Shown piece by piece: positions 13,629-22,302 of a stretch of 39,983 nucleotides of DNA. Numbering within the stretch: position 1 is the first letter of the stretch; each line of letters begins with the position of its first letter. Origin of the DNA: an uncultured Clostridia bacterium (lineage in GTDB: Bacteria > Bacillota_A > Clostridia > TANB77 > CAG-508); NCBI GenBank assembly GCA_947625985.1, contig CANQQF010000012.1, positions 1 to 39,983 of the forward strand, read 5' to 3'. A program made the position numbers and the translations under genes. The notes beneath the pieces were generated by a model. The model saw nothing but the letters and a program-made list of their open reading frames with translations, did not search any database and was not told the DNA's origin.

Positions 13629-13743
13629 GTAAATCACCTGCTAACTTATTTGTACCTCCTTCCATTGGAGATACTGAAGAGAAGTAGACAATTTTATTTG
13701 TAACTGTCTGCCCCCCCCCTAAGATTTTTTTGATATTTTTCAT
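13621..13743 (-). CDS. 40-residue frame containing G9 tract, copy 2
   Basis: ATG at 13743 encodes MKNIKKILGGGQTVTNKIVY and ends SPMEGGTNKLAGDLLE. The three Gly come from the G9 tract. Its last codons overlap the next gene start in the same 8-base way as in the other cassette. No clear ribosome binding site precedes the ATG, so it may be a non-coding element or a tail-protein relic rather than an expressed gene. Confidence 0.4.
   Translation of the reverse strand: MKNIKKILGGGQTVTNKIVYFSSVSPMEGGTNKLAGDLLE
13711..13719 (-). repeat. G9 homopolymer, cassette copy 2
   Basis: Nine G on the minus strand, preceded by TTA exactly as in the copy at 14598-14606. A hairpin-forming segment follows (AGACA ... 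TGTCT), then CTCC ... GGAGG, also shared with the other copy. The tract length would set the reading frame of the small ORF. It could be a slippage-prone switch or a recombination point between cassettes. Confidence 0.6.
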
Positions 13744-13770
13744 AAATTCGCTACAAAAAAAGTTGCATTT

Positions 13771-14163
13771 TTATTTCCATCGACCAATGGCTAATAAACA
13801 CAAGGAAATAGTTCCTGAAGAATTGTCACCTCTAAGCAATTCTATTGTTGATATCTTTGCTTTGTCCATTATAATTTTTACAATCCAACAAAACAATCCG
13901 TCAGAATATAAACAAGGTTGTATAGACACTATCGGTTCTTCTATAAAATTTGCTGGGAAAGTAAATAAATTACTAACTTTTGCTCTGTACATATTGGCTG
14001 ATAGTTGTTCATTAAAACTTACAGTAACATTTTTTTTGATATAACAAATTAGTGTTCCGTCTGCAAATTTAACATAACTACCATTCGAGTTACTTCCTAT
14101 TTCACAAGATATTGGATATATTTTATTTTTACCACTGTCTTGAAATTGTATTGATTCACTCAT
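13771..14163 (-). CDS. Short tail-tip protein, paralogue 1
   Basis: 130 residues: MSESIQFQDSGKNKIYPISC head, then a beta-rich body with FADGTLICYIKKNVTVSFNE, ending SLCLLAIGRWK. The KNKIYPIS head corresponds to GNILYPISDV in the 12761-13168 protein. The FADGTLI(C/I) type body is common in tail-tip proteins of Gram-positive phages. It is the second gene of cassette copy 1, paired with 14180-14515. Confidence 0.65.
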   Translation of the reverse strand: MSESIQFQDSGKNKIYPISCEIGSNSNGSYVKFADGTLICYIKKNVTVSFNEQLSANMYRAKVSNLFTFPANFIEEPIVSIQPCLYSDGLFCWIVKIIMDKAKISTIELLRGDNSSGTISLCLLAIGRWK

Positions 14164-14179
14164 TTCTTTTTATTGTAAG

Positions 14180-14515
14180 TTATATTTCATAAATTTTATA
14201 AGTATATTCTAATGTCCACGGATACAACGCAAAATTGTCAGACCATGCTAATTGGCAAACGATAATATCGCCATCATAAATTCTTAACGGGTTTGATGGG
14301 TCTATTTGTTGTAATAGACTTGTTGGAATTACCTTAAATTGATCTGACTTTGAATTATTGGAATATACAATAATAATGAAAGCACTTTCAGAAGATATTG
14401 AAGCACCTATCCAATTAGGTTGTTGAGGTGTTATTGTAGTTATTAATTTAGATCTCCACACTATACTTGATAAATCCCAATAATCATTACTTTTTAACTT
14501 CAATGCCCTAGACAT
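14180..14515 (-). CDS. Tail-tip cassette protein A, copy 1
   Basis: About 111 residues from the ATG at 14515 (MSRALKLKSNDYWDLSSIVW), which has AAAAGGTGA six bases upstream; a GTG at 14524 falls inside that site. The N-terminal 25 residues match the 13203-13628 protein, while the rest diverges (no IDGKPIY module). It is the first gene of the tandem tail-tip cassette after the fibre gene. Likely a small structural protein of the tail end. Confidence 0.65.
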   Translation of the reverse strand: MSRALKLKSNDYWDLSSIVWRSKLITTITPQQPNWIGASISSESAFIIIVYSNNSKSDQFKVIPTSLLQQIDPSNPLRIYDGDIIVCQLAWSDNFALYPWTLEYTYKIYEI

Positions 14516-14532
14516 CAAAATCACCTTTTAAC

Positions 14533-14628
14533 TTACAATTGAACCTCCCATCTTTGGAGATTCTTTGGAATTGAGTTGCAACTTCTATAAGTAGCAACCC
14601 CCCCCCTAAAATAATTTACTAATTTCAT
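14533..14628 (-). CDS. Small frame containing G9 tract, copy 1
   Basis: From the ATG at 14628, with AAAGGA nine bases upstream: MKLVNYFRGGVATYRSC..., about 31 residues, reading through the G9 tract and ending before the next gene. With G8 the same start would instead enter a frame that ends overlapping the next ATG (ATGTCTAG), the same coupling geometry as in copy 2. Expression is uncertain. Confidence 0.35.
   Translation of the reverse strand: MKLVNYFRGGVATYRSCNSIPKNLQRWEVQL
14598..14606 (-). repeat. G9 homopolymer, cassette copy 1
   Basis: Nine G after TTA on the minus strand, identical to 13711-13719. It is followed directly by an inverted repeat (GTTGC-ACTT / AAGT-GCAAC, 14575-14598) and then the CTCC ... 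GGAGG segment shared with the other copy. Confidence 0.6.
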
Positions 14629-14656
14629 TTTTTTCATTCCTTTCTTTTATCTTTTA

Positions 14657-15646
14657 TTACCACGTATCTACCACTTCAAAAGTGATTTCTGTGCTTAGCT
14701 TTCCATTGCTAATGACTAAGCCATCCCCTACCATAATTCCGCCTTTTGTGGTTGATGATGCGGTTGGCAACGAATAGTTATTCGCACCGCTTGCGATACC
14801 ATTTAACTTAGATTTATCCGTTGAACTCATTAATCCATCAGAAGATGTAGTTGCAACACTATAGGTTGTATCTTGTGTTGTTAATGTTCCTGTTGTGCCG
14901 GCTCCCGTAGTATAAGTGATTGTTTTCCCAGAAATTTTTAAGCTTTTTATGTAACTACTTGAACTACTTTGTAAAAAACTCAGGTCGTTACTTAAATCCG
15001 ATACCTTTTTTGGAATTTCCGATTTTTTAGCATAATCACTTAAATCGGTTTTTGTTGAACCAACGACTACCCAATCATTATTGACATAGAAACATGCAAA
15101 GTAAAAATCTTCCTCTGAAACAGATATCTGTGCTATCGCATTTACGTCCAGCGGTGATATTACTAACTCATCTCTAACAATTTTCTTTGGGAGTGAATTA
15201 ATTACCATATCTTGTGGCAAGTTTCCCGGTTTAATTAAGTAAATTGTTGTCTTACTTATATCTTGAGTTGGCAATTCTGTTACGATTTCAATTGATAACG
15301 TTGTAATCTTCGCAATTTGTTCTCCGATTTGTGTTTCCAAGTCTTGTTTATTCTTTTCGATTTGACTCTCTAAGTTGGTGGTGACATCTGTAATCTTTGT
15401 TTCGATGTCGGATTCCAGTTGCTCTGTTGCTTCTGTAATTTGAGTAGTTAACTGTTGATTATTCGTAGTAATTTCATTTTGTAGTGTTTGCTTTGCCGTT
15501 TCAATTTCTTGTAAAGTATTATCGATTTTACCAGCTTCTGTCTTGATTTGTTTATCGAATGTTGCAAAATTATGATTCAAGTTACTAGCATTTAACGGTG
15601 TTTTTTTGCTTGGCAAATCTTCAAAAATAACTAACTCATCATCCAT
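14657..15646 (-). CDS. Tail fibre with coiled coil and fibre repeats
   Basis: 329 residues. An N-terminal attachment segment (LPSKKTPLNASNLNHNF) typical of Bacillota baseplate/fibre proteins precedes a long Gln/Thr-rich coiled coil (residues about 35-115). A beta region follows (KTTIYLIKPGNLPQDM) and then SLKISGKTITYTTGAGTTG. Near the C-terminus is a fibre repeat, SSDGLMSSTDKSKLNGIASG, and TTKGGIMVGDGL, as in Phage_fiber_2-type shafts. It probably forms a trimeric fibre or baseplate upper protein carrying the receptor-contacting tips encoded downstream. Confidence 0.82.
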   Translation of the reverse strand: MDDELVIFEDLPSKKTPLNASNLNHNFATFDKQIKTEAGKIDNTLQEIETAKQTLQNEITTNNQQLTTQITEATEQLESDIETKITDVTTNLESQIEKNKQDLETQIGEQIAKITTLSIEIVTELPTQDISKTTIYLIKPGNLPQDMVINSLPKKIVRDELVISPLDVNAIAQISVSEEDFYFACFYVNNDWVVVGSTKTDLSDYAKKSEIPKKVSDLSNDLSFLQSSSSSYIKSLKISGKTITYTTGAGTTGTLTTQDTTYSVATTSSDGLMSSTDKSKLNGIASGANNYSLPTASSTTKGGIMVGDGLVISNGKLSTEITFEVVDTW

Positions 15647-15882
15647 TACTTCTTAACCTCCTTTTTCATTAATTCATCTTTTTTCTCATTTTTCTTCTCA
15701 TCTTGTTCTTGCTTTTCCTTTTCTTTTAGATATTGAAGTTCGTAATTTTCTTTTTTCTCTAATTCGTTCAAGAGATTTCTTAAACTTCTAACTAAGAAAA
15801 AAGCAGGAACATCATATTCATTTAAAATCTGTATGATTTTATCTTCTATTTCCTTGATTTCTAAAATCACTGGTTTATTCAT
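15646..15882 (-). CDS. Small helical hypothetical protein
   Basis: About 78 residues from the ATG at 15882 after AAAGGAG. MNKPVILEIKEIEDKIIQIL and an amphipathic middle are followed by a highly charged Lys/Glu tail (KEKEKQEQDEKKNEKKDEL). Not recognised. Small helical proteins of this type occur between tail-endopeptidase and fibre genes in related phages (recalled). The start overlaps the preceding small gene. Confidence 0.7.
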   Translation of the reverse strand: MNKPVILEIKEIEDKIIQILNEYDVPAFFLVRSLRNLLNELEKKENYELQYLKEKEKQEQDEKKNEKKDELMKKEVKK

Positions 15883-16048
15883 TCTTCTCAATCTCCTTTA
15901 TAAGATATATTTTTAAATCTAACAAGTCCTTAGAATTTACTATTCCATCTTTATTAACGTCATTAGGATTTATCTTAAAAAATTGGTATAGTAAAAATAA
16001 ATTGATAATCAAGCTTAAGACAAATGCAATTGTTATTCTTTTTTTCAT
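15875..16048 (-). CDS. Membrane-anchored dockerin-like peptide
   Basis: 57 residues. A signal-anchor (ITIAFVLSLIINLFLLYQFF, residues about 5-24) is followed by DVNKDGIVNSKDLLDLKIYL, a single calcium-binding loop and helix as in dockerin type I or EF-hand repeats. Dockerins normally have two such repeats; here there is one. It is set between the S74 tail protein and the fibre gene, in the late operon. It may act at the cell surface or in tail assembly; the role is unknown. Confidence 0.7.
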   Translation of the reverse strand: MKKRITIAFVLSLIINLFLLYQFFKINPNDVNKDGIVNSKDLLDLKIYLIKEIEKNE

Positions 16049-16054
16049 ATTCTT

Positions 16055-18871
16055 CTACACATCCTTTTTCAAAATCAATAGTTCTTCGCGTAACTTTAAA
16101 ATTTCTTGTTCTTGTTCTTGAATTGCTTTCGTGATTACTGGAATAATTGTTGAAATTTGAGGCTGTTTCATTTTTTCTTCTCCTACTTCAAATATAAAAT
16201 CAGGGTCTACAACTTCCAGTTCATCAGCAATGTATCCAATTTTAACGTGGACACCGTCTTTATAATCAAATTCTTTATGATGAATTTTTAAAATTTTTTC
16301 AAGTGCATCATATTGAGATTCAACTATATTTTCTTTCAGCCTTTTGTCTGATGACCATGTATTAACACCAAAAGCACCATTTGGTGTCTTAATTTCGAGA
16401 TAGTTAGTAGTTCCTCGAACAAAAGATAATTTATTGATTGAAGTATCTATCCTATTATTTAACTCTTGCAACCTAACTGCATGTTGTGGAAGAGTTGGTG
16501 TTTGTCTAATAATAATGTTTCTAGAATTTATTTGGTCTGGATTGCAAGAAAATATAACATTATCAATATTTGAAACAGGCCCATCAGATACAATCATATT
16601 TCCAGGTTCTGCATAAAATCTAAGATTTGATTTATTTGGATAAAGAGCATTTAATCCAGTTAAATTAATTCTACTGGTATTCATACTCAAATTATTTTGT
16701 CCAGACACAATATTAAATCCGCTTGAATAAAAAGTTGATGTACCACTATTACTTTCTATTTTTAAATTAGAATATCCTCCTGTTTCACCATCATCTTTTA
16801 TTTTAATATTCCCACCATTAACAGTTAAATTATTTGCAACAGAGTCAACAATATTTGCTTTATTTGCTGTTAAACTATTTGCTATTACATTTCCTTTTGC
16901 ATCTAACTTAAAATTATCTGATTCAATCACTACTTGATTTACGGCTAGATTAAATACACTCATTAATTTTTCTACATCTTTTTCGATGTATAATTCAAAC
17001 TTGCCATTTACTTCTTCAATTTGTCCATCTACAGTTTCTTTATAGCTTTTTACTTCTGATGATAATGAACTTGCTGTTTGAGTAAGCGAACTACTTAAAC
17101 TTTCTATTGCACCATCTGTTGTTTCTTTATAACTACTAACATCACTTTCTATCTCTTCTGCTGTTTGAGTAATAGAAGAACTTAGATTTTCAATATCACC
17201 GTTCACTTGCGTAGATAGATTTTTCACTTCTGTCTGAATGTACTCTTTAGTTTGAGTTATTGCACTACTAAGTTCTCTTTTTAATGCAAAATTGTCTGAA
17301 AAATCATTTTTTCCAATCATTTTTGCATAAATATAAGCTTGATCGTAATTTAATAAAGTAATTGAATAGGTTCCGTCTGTAGTATCAATCACAGGAAAGT
17401 CATATTCAGTTGACACTGGACTTTCCATTTCTGTTAACACACCGTCTACCATCTTTAATTTCTTAGTAACAGTGCATTTATCGCTTCCGTATTGATATTC
17501 TAAAACATCAAATGTATTCTCATCTTTGTAATATAGGTCAACTGGTATTTCATAATCCGTAAAACTTCCTGTTGTAAGATTTTTAATTCTTACGATACTA
17601 AGTCCGTCACGAGTAAATGTGGAATCACTTGGATATATTGTGAAGTTTGGAAACGTAGGTGCGACATGTTCATCTTTAGGTCTAATTTTAAGATTTAAAA
17701 GGTATCCATTTCCCACATCATTCAAGTTCAAATTGCCATCGATTGTTTCACCGTCTTTGGTAAAATCATCAATTTCTGAAACTTGTTGCTTGATGCTATC
17801 TAAATCCATCTCAAACTTAGTTAGTTTTTCGGTAGTATCTGAAGTTTTTTTAATTAAATCTTGAATCTCCCCAGTATTTTTATTTGCACTTCTTTCAACT
17901 TGTAAAAGACGATTCAATGCGGAATTAGCTTGATTATAATTTGTCGTAGTTTCGGATAACTCAGCCATCTCTATAGAAGATGTCCATGCTTTAGGATTAT
18001 CAAACTCTCCTCCTACCCACTCTAAAGTGTGTTTTGTGATGTTTGTCACGACATCAATATGTTCAATGTCTTGTGATTTTATTTTTTGACCAGCTCGCAA
18101 ATCCAATAAACCGTATGGCACATTTAATTTAGAAATTGGAGTATAAAAAAAGCCATTTACTTGATTATAAATAGCTTGATTAATCGAATACCTATCAATA
18201 TAATTCCAATCATCTTCAATACGTAACTCATGTGGTTCTTCAGGAGTTTCTTCTGGATATTTTACATTGTCATTCGTGTCCCCGCTACTCAAAATAATAA
18301 CATTGATTGGAGGTTTTTGATTGCCATGTACAAAATTTTCCCAATCTTCTATTTCATATAAAGTTTCATCAAACCATTTAATGGAATAGGTATTATCATA
18401 ATTTGTTTGAGCATAACTACTAGCATATTTTGCAATGACTTGAACTGCACTTCTCCAAGTAGGATTACTTCCAATATATGGTCTATCACTTAACTCAATC
18501 TCACTATTTAAAAAATCTCCTTTTAAAGGTATTCCGACTTGTTCTCCTATCCATTTTGCCCATGCACCCATTGTGCTTGGAAATTTAAAAGTATCTTGAT
18601 ATGGTTCATCAAACTTTTGTGTATTATCAAAAAGCGATAATGTAGATTCAATAAATTCTTCATCAGTTTTCAAATCATCTACATACCAACTTCCAAAGCC
18701 TTTTATGTCAACATAAGTGTGATAAAGATTATCATATGTATGATTTAAGTTAAGTATCTTTAATTCTGCACTGTTTTTTACAAAAGTTCCTACTACTTGT
18801 TTGTTATTTTCAATGTTATCTATATATTTGAAACCTCTTAAATCATCATCTTTAATTCCTGTTACTATCAT
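16055..18871 (-). CDS. Tail-associated protein with S74 chaperone domain
   Basis: 938 residues. The N-terminal about 350 residues resemble the prophage tail protein/endopeptidase family (Tal-like hub; FKYIDNIENNKQVVGTFVKN, WTSSIEMAELSETTTNYNQA). The middle has repeated coiled segments (LSSSITQTAEEIESDVSSYK and LSSSLTQTASSLSSEVKSYK). The C-terminus is a Peptidase_S74 intramolecular chaperone, WSSDKRLKENIVESQYDALE, VKIGYIADELEVVDPDFI and a helical tail, which is autocleaved after trimerisation. Likely the tail tip or central spike. Positioned after the Dit-like gene, as expected. Confidence 0.88.
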   Translation of the reverse strand: MIVTGIKDDDLRGFKYIDNIENNKQVVGTFVKNSAELKILNLNHTYDNLYHTYVDIKGFGSWYVDDLKTDEEFIESTLSLFDNTQKFDEPYQDTFKFPSTMGAWAKWIGEQVGIPLKGDFLNSEIELSDRPYIGSNPTWRSAVQVIAKYASSYAQTNYDNTYSIKWFDETLYEIEDWENFVHGNQKPPINVIILSSGDTNDNVKYPEETPEEPHELRIEDDWNYIDRYSINQAIYNQVNGFFYTPISKLNVPYGLLDLRAGQKIKSQDIEHIDVVTNITKHTLEWVGGEFDNPKAWTSSIEMAELSETTTNYNQANSALNRLLQVERSANKNTGEIQDLIKKTSDTTEKLTKFEMDLDSIKQQVSEIDDFTKDGETIDGNLNLNDVGNGYLLNLKIRPKDEHVAPTFPNFTIYPSDSTFTRDGLSIVRIKNLTTGSFTDYEIPVDLYYKDENTFDVLEYQYGSDKCTVTKKLKMVDGVLTEMESPVSTEYDFPVIDTTDGTYSITLLNYDQAYIYAKMIGKNDFSDNFALKRELSSAITQTKEYIQTEVKNLSTQVNGDIENLSSSITQTAEEIESDVSSYKETTDGAIESLSSSLTQTASSLSSEVKSYKETVDGQIEEVNGKFELYIEKDVEKLMSVFNLAVNQVVIESDNFKLDAKGNVIANSLTANKANIVDSVANNLTVNGGNIKIKDDGETGGYSNLKIESNSGTSTFYSSGFNIVSGQNNLSMNTSRINLTGLNALYPNKSNLRFYAEPGNMIVSDGPVSNIDNVIFSCNPDQINSRNIIIRQTPTLPQHAVRLQELNNRIDTSINKLSFVRGTTNYLEIKTPNGAFGVNTWSSDKRLKENIVESQYDALEKILKIHHKEFDYKDGVHVKIGYIADELEVVDPDFIFEVGEEKMKQPQISTIIPVITKAIQEQEQEILKLREELLILKKDV

Positions 18872-19281
18872 GAGACATCACCATAACTTATAAACTCAAT
18901 AGAAAAAGGAGCATAACGAATGTTATCTGTATTATTATCATAAGGTATTTTTTCAACTGTCAAATCTGGTTTAGGAACATAAAACTTTGTTGTTACAAAT
19001 CTATTTGCCCAGTGGTCAAAATAATAAACATTTAAGTCTTCTTGCTTTATAATTTCAAGTAAATCTAGAATTTCAAAACGATACAACGATTTCACAAATT
19101 GAAGTGTATGGTCTGGAATTTGAGCTTGTCTTTTACGATATAAATATGCATTAAGATGTCCACGTTTTGCTGAAGCTTCTATATCATTAGTTTTAGGCTT
19201 TAATCCACCTTTTTCTACCCATTCCCATGGTATTTCGAATGATTTTGTACCATCTATTGTTGAAAATTTTATTTTATCCAT
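18868..19281 (-). CDS. Distal tail protein (Dit-like)
   Basis: 137 residues: KFSTIDGTKSFEIPWEWVEK, then SAKRGHLNAYLYRKRQAQI and a beta-rich end (APFSIEFISYGDVS). Size and position between tape measure and the tail hub are those of a small distal tail or tail-hub protein (DUF6711-like by recollection). It would form the ring that links the tail tube to the tip. It overlaps the downstream gene by 4 bases. Confidence 0.72.
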   Translation of the reverse strand: MDKIKFSTIDGTKSFEIPWEWVEKGGLKPKTNDIEASAKRGHLNAYLYRKRQAQIPDHTLQFVKSLYRFEILDLLEIIKQEDLNVYYFDHWANRFVTTKFYVPKPDLTVEKIPYDNNTDNIRYAPFSIEFISYGDVS

Positions 19282-19294
19282 GTTTTGCTCCTTT

Positions 19295-21643
19295 CTATCT
19301 CACAAAGTAAGGTTCACCTTCTAAATTTTCTAGAAGTCGTATTCCCTTTAATGATGCTCTACCGATTTCTTCGGTTTCACATTGCATAATAAAAGTGGCA
19401 TTTAAAATTACTTCTTTATCGCCACTCTCTTCTCTAACTATTTTTCTAATTAATGATTCTGGTGCTTCTAAGTTTTTACCATTTTTTTGGTCTCCTAATA
19501 CAGCAGCAAATTTCGCGTTTGGTGGAATAACTGCTCCAGTAGCTAAGTATGGTAATTGTGGTACTGGTGCTCTCCATGTAAGCCAGTCAAATGGTTTTAC
19601 ACCTAAAATGTCAATGTTATGAATTGTATTTAAAATTCCATTTAATCCGTTAAAAGGTAGTGCAACCACTTTATTAATTCCAGTAATTAAAGCATTCACT
19701 ACTGCTTTAAAAGCATTGACAATTCCTTCTTTAATACCATCAAAGACTTTGCCTCCAGTTGAAAATACTTTTTTAACACCTTCCCAAGCTTTTCCAAAGA
19801 TATCTCCAAAGAAAGCAGCAACACTATTAAATGTTTGTTTTACACCATCCCAAGCATTTTTTGCACCGTTGCACAAACCATTCCACATGTCTGAAATTCC
19901 TTTTGTAATTGGTTCAACAATAGTTCTATTTACCCAATCCCAAATACCGTTCCATATATCACAAATTGCTTTCCATAAACCTTCTGCACCTTGGCAAACT
20001 CCATCCCAAAATGCTCCTATACCATTTCCGATAGAAGATAATACTTCCAAAATAGTATTCCAAATTGGTAGCAATACATTGTCCCAAATCCATCCTGGTG
20101 CTTGCGATATAAAGTCCCAAATTTTAGGAATCCATTCTACAATGTGATCCACACAAGAACCTAAAAAGCCAACAAGTAAGCCTACAATAGCATCAAACAG
20201 TCCCGAAACAATTGATAAAAGTTGAACTAAAATCCCCCACCAGTCAATTCCTAATAAGAAATCGCCAATGGCTTGACCAATTCCTTCCCAGTCTATCGTT
20301 ACCAGTCCAGTAAGAATAATATCTCCTAATCCTAAAATTGCTTCGCTAATTTTTTGAGCTAACAATCCCCAATCAAAAGTATTTATAAAGCCATTAAATC
20401 CGTTAATTAAATTAACTGCAATTTCTTTTCCTTTATCGAAGAAAGATTTAATATCTAGTCCACTTAAAGCTTTATTAAGACTATCTGCTAATGTTGCTCC
20501 TACATCAAACCATTTTCCATCTCCTATTAAAGATTTAATTTTATTTAAGAAATTTAATAGTTCTTGATTGATTTCCATGTTTCCACTGAAATCAATAGGA
20601 TTGTTAGAAGAGCTTCCATCACCACTCTTGGATGAGCTATCTCCGTTAACTTCTAGTTTATCAAAACTTGCTAAACTTTCTTGCGCTTCTCCTACAGCCT
20701 TTGTTGCATTTGCTTGATTATATAATTCTTTCGCATTCTTTTTAGCTTGTGATGCTGTTTGTCCAAAAAGACTTGATACAAATGTTGCGATTGTTCCAGT
20801 GATTCTTGAAAGAGCATCCATTAAAGAATTGATAGCAGGCAAAACCGCATTATAAATTGGAGTAAATGCTGTCATTAGATTAGCTTTTATCTGATTCAAA
20901 CTACTTGAAAAGTCATCGTTACTTTTTAACAATGAAATAAAACTATTTGACAATTGAGTTAATGATTGTCTTAATAATCTAAACACCATTGCAGTTAAAG
21001 CAAGTCTTGTAATTTTTTTACTTAATTTAGTGATTTTATTGCTGATAGATTCGATACCATTTTTTATACCATCTTTTCCATTAAAATATTTAGCAATACC
21101 ATTCCATGTATTTTCAGCACTGTCTTTTATATTGTCAAAATTAAACTTATTTGTTTTAACAATTTCTTGACCCAGCTGTGATGATTCATTTTTTGTTTTA
21201 CTAATTTCTCTTTCGGCTTCTGCAATTTTAGCTTTTAAATTCTGAGCTTCCATTGATGCCATTGGATTTAATTTTAATGTTTCAACTTCCGACTTTAATC
21301 TCTGTGATTCTTCACGTGCACTTTTTAATTTAGAAGTTAAATTTTCTATTTCAATGGTTTGAAAATTTTGTTTCTCTACTAAATCTAGTGGAGCATTTCC
21401 AGTGTTCATTTGAGTTGTAGAAATGGCTAGATTTGTATCAGTAAGGCTTATTTTAGCTTCTTTCAATTTTGCTTCTAAATTTTCTACTTCTTTCTCATTT
21501 CTCTTAAGTTGGCTTTCCATTGCTGTTAAAGAAGCAGGGGCTTTATTACCACTTGCTAATTGATTGTACTTGGCTTTTAAATTATCCAATGCAATAGATT
21601 CTTTTCTAATTTTTTCGATTTTTTTGTCATATTGAGCAATCAA
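19295..21643 (-). CDS. Tail tape measure protein
   Basis: 782 residues from a TTG at 21643, but the frame is open to 21742. N-terminal coiled coils (about 1-180), hydrophobic segments (LALTAMVFRLL, GLFDAIVGLLVGFLGSC) and a middle rich in repeated Trp-Asn-Gly units (WDFISQAPGWIWDNVLLPIW, WKAICDIWNGIWDWVN). It sets tail length and is ejected with DNA. Upstream codons read EGKVVIDTELRNKKLIDGYK, which looks like the true N-terminus of this family, yet no ATG/GTG/TTG lies in that 32-codon stretch; the likely start codon position is GTA or ATT (see findings). Confidence 0.9.
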   Translation of the reverse strand: MIAQYDKKIEKIRKESIALDNLKAKYNQLASGNKAPASLTAMESQLKRNEKEVENLEAKLKEAKISLTDTNLAISTTQMNTGNAPLDLVEKQNFQTIEIENLTSKLKSAREESQRLKSEVETLKLNPMASMEAQNLKAKIAEAEREISKTKNESSQLGQEIVKTNKFNFDNIKDSAENTWNGIAKYFNGKDGIKNGIESISNKITKLSKKITRLALTAMVFRLLRQSLTQLSNSFISLLKSNDDFSSSLNQIKANLMTAFTPIYNAVLPAINSLMDALSRITGTIATFVSSLFGQTASQAKKNAKELYNQANATKAVGEAQESLASFDKLEVNGDSSSKSGDGSSSNNPIDFSGNMEINQELLNFLNKIKSLIGDGKWFDVGATLADSLNKALSGLDIKSFFDKGKEIAVNLINGFNGFINTFDWGLLAQKISEAILGLGDIILTGLVTIDWEGIGQAIGDFLLGIDWWGILVQLLSIVSGLFDAIVGLLVGFLGSCVDHIVEWIPKIWDFISQAPGWIWDNVLLPIWNTILEVLSSIGNGIGAFWDGVCQGAEGLWKAICDIWNGIWDWVNRTIVEPITKGISDMWNGLCNGAKNAWDGVKQTFNSVAAFFGDIFGKAWEGVKKVFSTGGKVFDGIKEGIVNAFKAVVNALITGINKVVALPFNGLNGILNTIHNIDILGVKPFDWLTWRAPVPQLPYLATGAVIPPNAKFAAVLGDQKNGKNLEAPESLIRKIVREESGDKEVILNATFIMQCETEEIGRASLKGIRLLENLEGEPYFVR

Positions 21644-21726
21644 TTTATCTGTTTCTTTACTAATATTTTTATAACCGTCAATTAATTTTTTGTTTCGTAA
21701 TTCAGTATCAATTACAACTTTTCCTT

Positions 21727-22302
21727 CTACATTCTCTCTTCGTCACCTCCGTCATTCAATAAATTCATAAATTCACTTACTTCTTCTGAATCTTCTTTTT
21801 GATAATTCAAATCTAAAATGTCTCTTGAATCTGCATAAAGTTTTTTTTCTTCTTTTGAAAGTTTTCCACGATTTTTCTTTTGCCTTAAGTTTAAAATGTT
21901 AGAAAATGTAGTATCTTTTCCGATGTCTAAAAATAAAGAACAGAATTTCCACCAATGCATATTATCAATGGATAAATCCACATGATGTGTTTGGTGCATC
22001 GCGGAAAAAATATATTTTGCATCTTTTTCAAAAGAATATATACGAGATAATTCTTTTGTGTCTTTTGTTCCTTCTTCTCCACAATTTAAAAACTTAATTC
22101 CTTTAATAATTGCTTGTTCTACATTTTTAGGGACTGTTTTATATAATCGGTTTAACATGATAAAATGTTTTTCTTGAATCGTTAAATCATCATCTTCGTA
22201 AGCCTCTATGATACGAATGCAATTTTTAAAGTCACAGTTGATTTCATAAATCTCATTCTCTATCTTTATCTTTGTCGGAAAAGACTCTGTTAAGATATTC
22301 AT
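21727..22302 (-). CDS. Bacteriophage Gp15 family protein
   Basis: 191 residues. HWWKFCSLFLDIGKDTTFSN, then LRQKKNRGKLSKEEKKLY is the signature of the Gp15 family found before tape measure genes in Bacillota phages, which probably act as tail assembly chaperones. The N-terminus (PTKIKIENEIYEINCDFKNC) fits. It starts at TAATG, sharing one base with the upstream stop, and it ends at ATGTAG, 85 bases before the TTG of the tape measure protein. Confidence 0.88.
   Translation of the reverse strand: MNILTESFPTKIKIENEIYEINCDFKNCIRIIEAYEDDDLTIQEKHFIMLNRLYKTVPKNVEQAIIKGIKFLNCGEEGTKDTKELSRIYSFEKDAKYIFSAMHQTHHVDLSIDNMHWWKFCSLFLDIGKDTTFSNILNLRQKKNRGKLSKEEKKLYADSRDILDLNYQKEDSEEVSEFMNLLNDGGDEERM

Noticed and set aside
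13711..14606. Diversity-generating retroelement signal (G-run followed by a hairpin)
   Set aside because: A DGR needs a reverse transcriptase and a template/variable repeat pair; neither is present anywhere in the window, and the runs lie between genes rather than at the end of a variable domain.
19716..20147. Long plus-strand frame in the tape measure gene
   Set aside because: It is a shadow of the repetitive Trp/Asn/Gly codons on the other strand, without a start signal.
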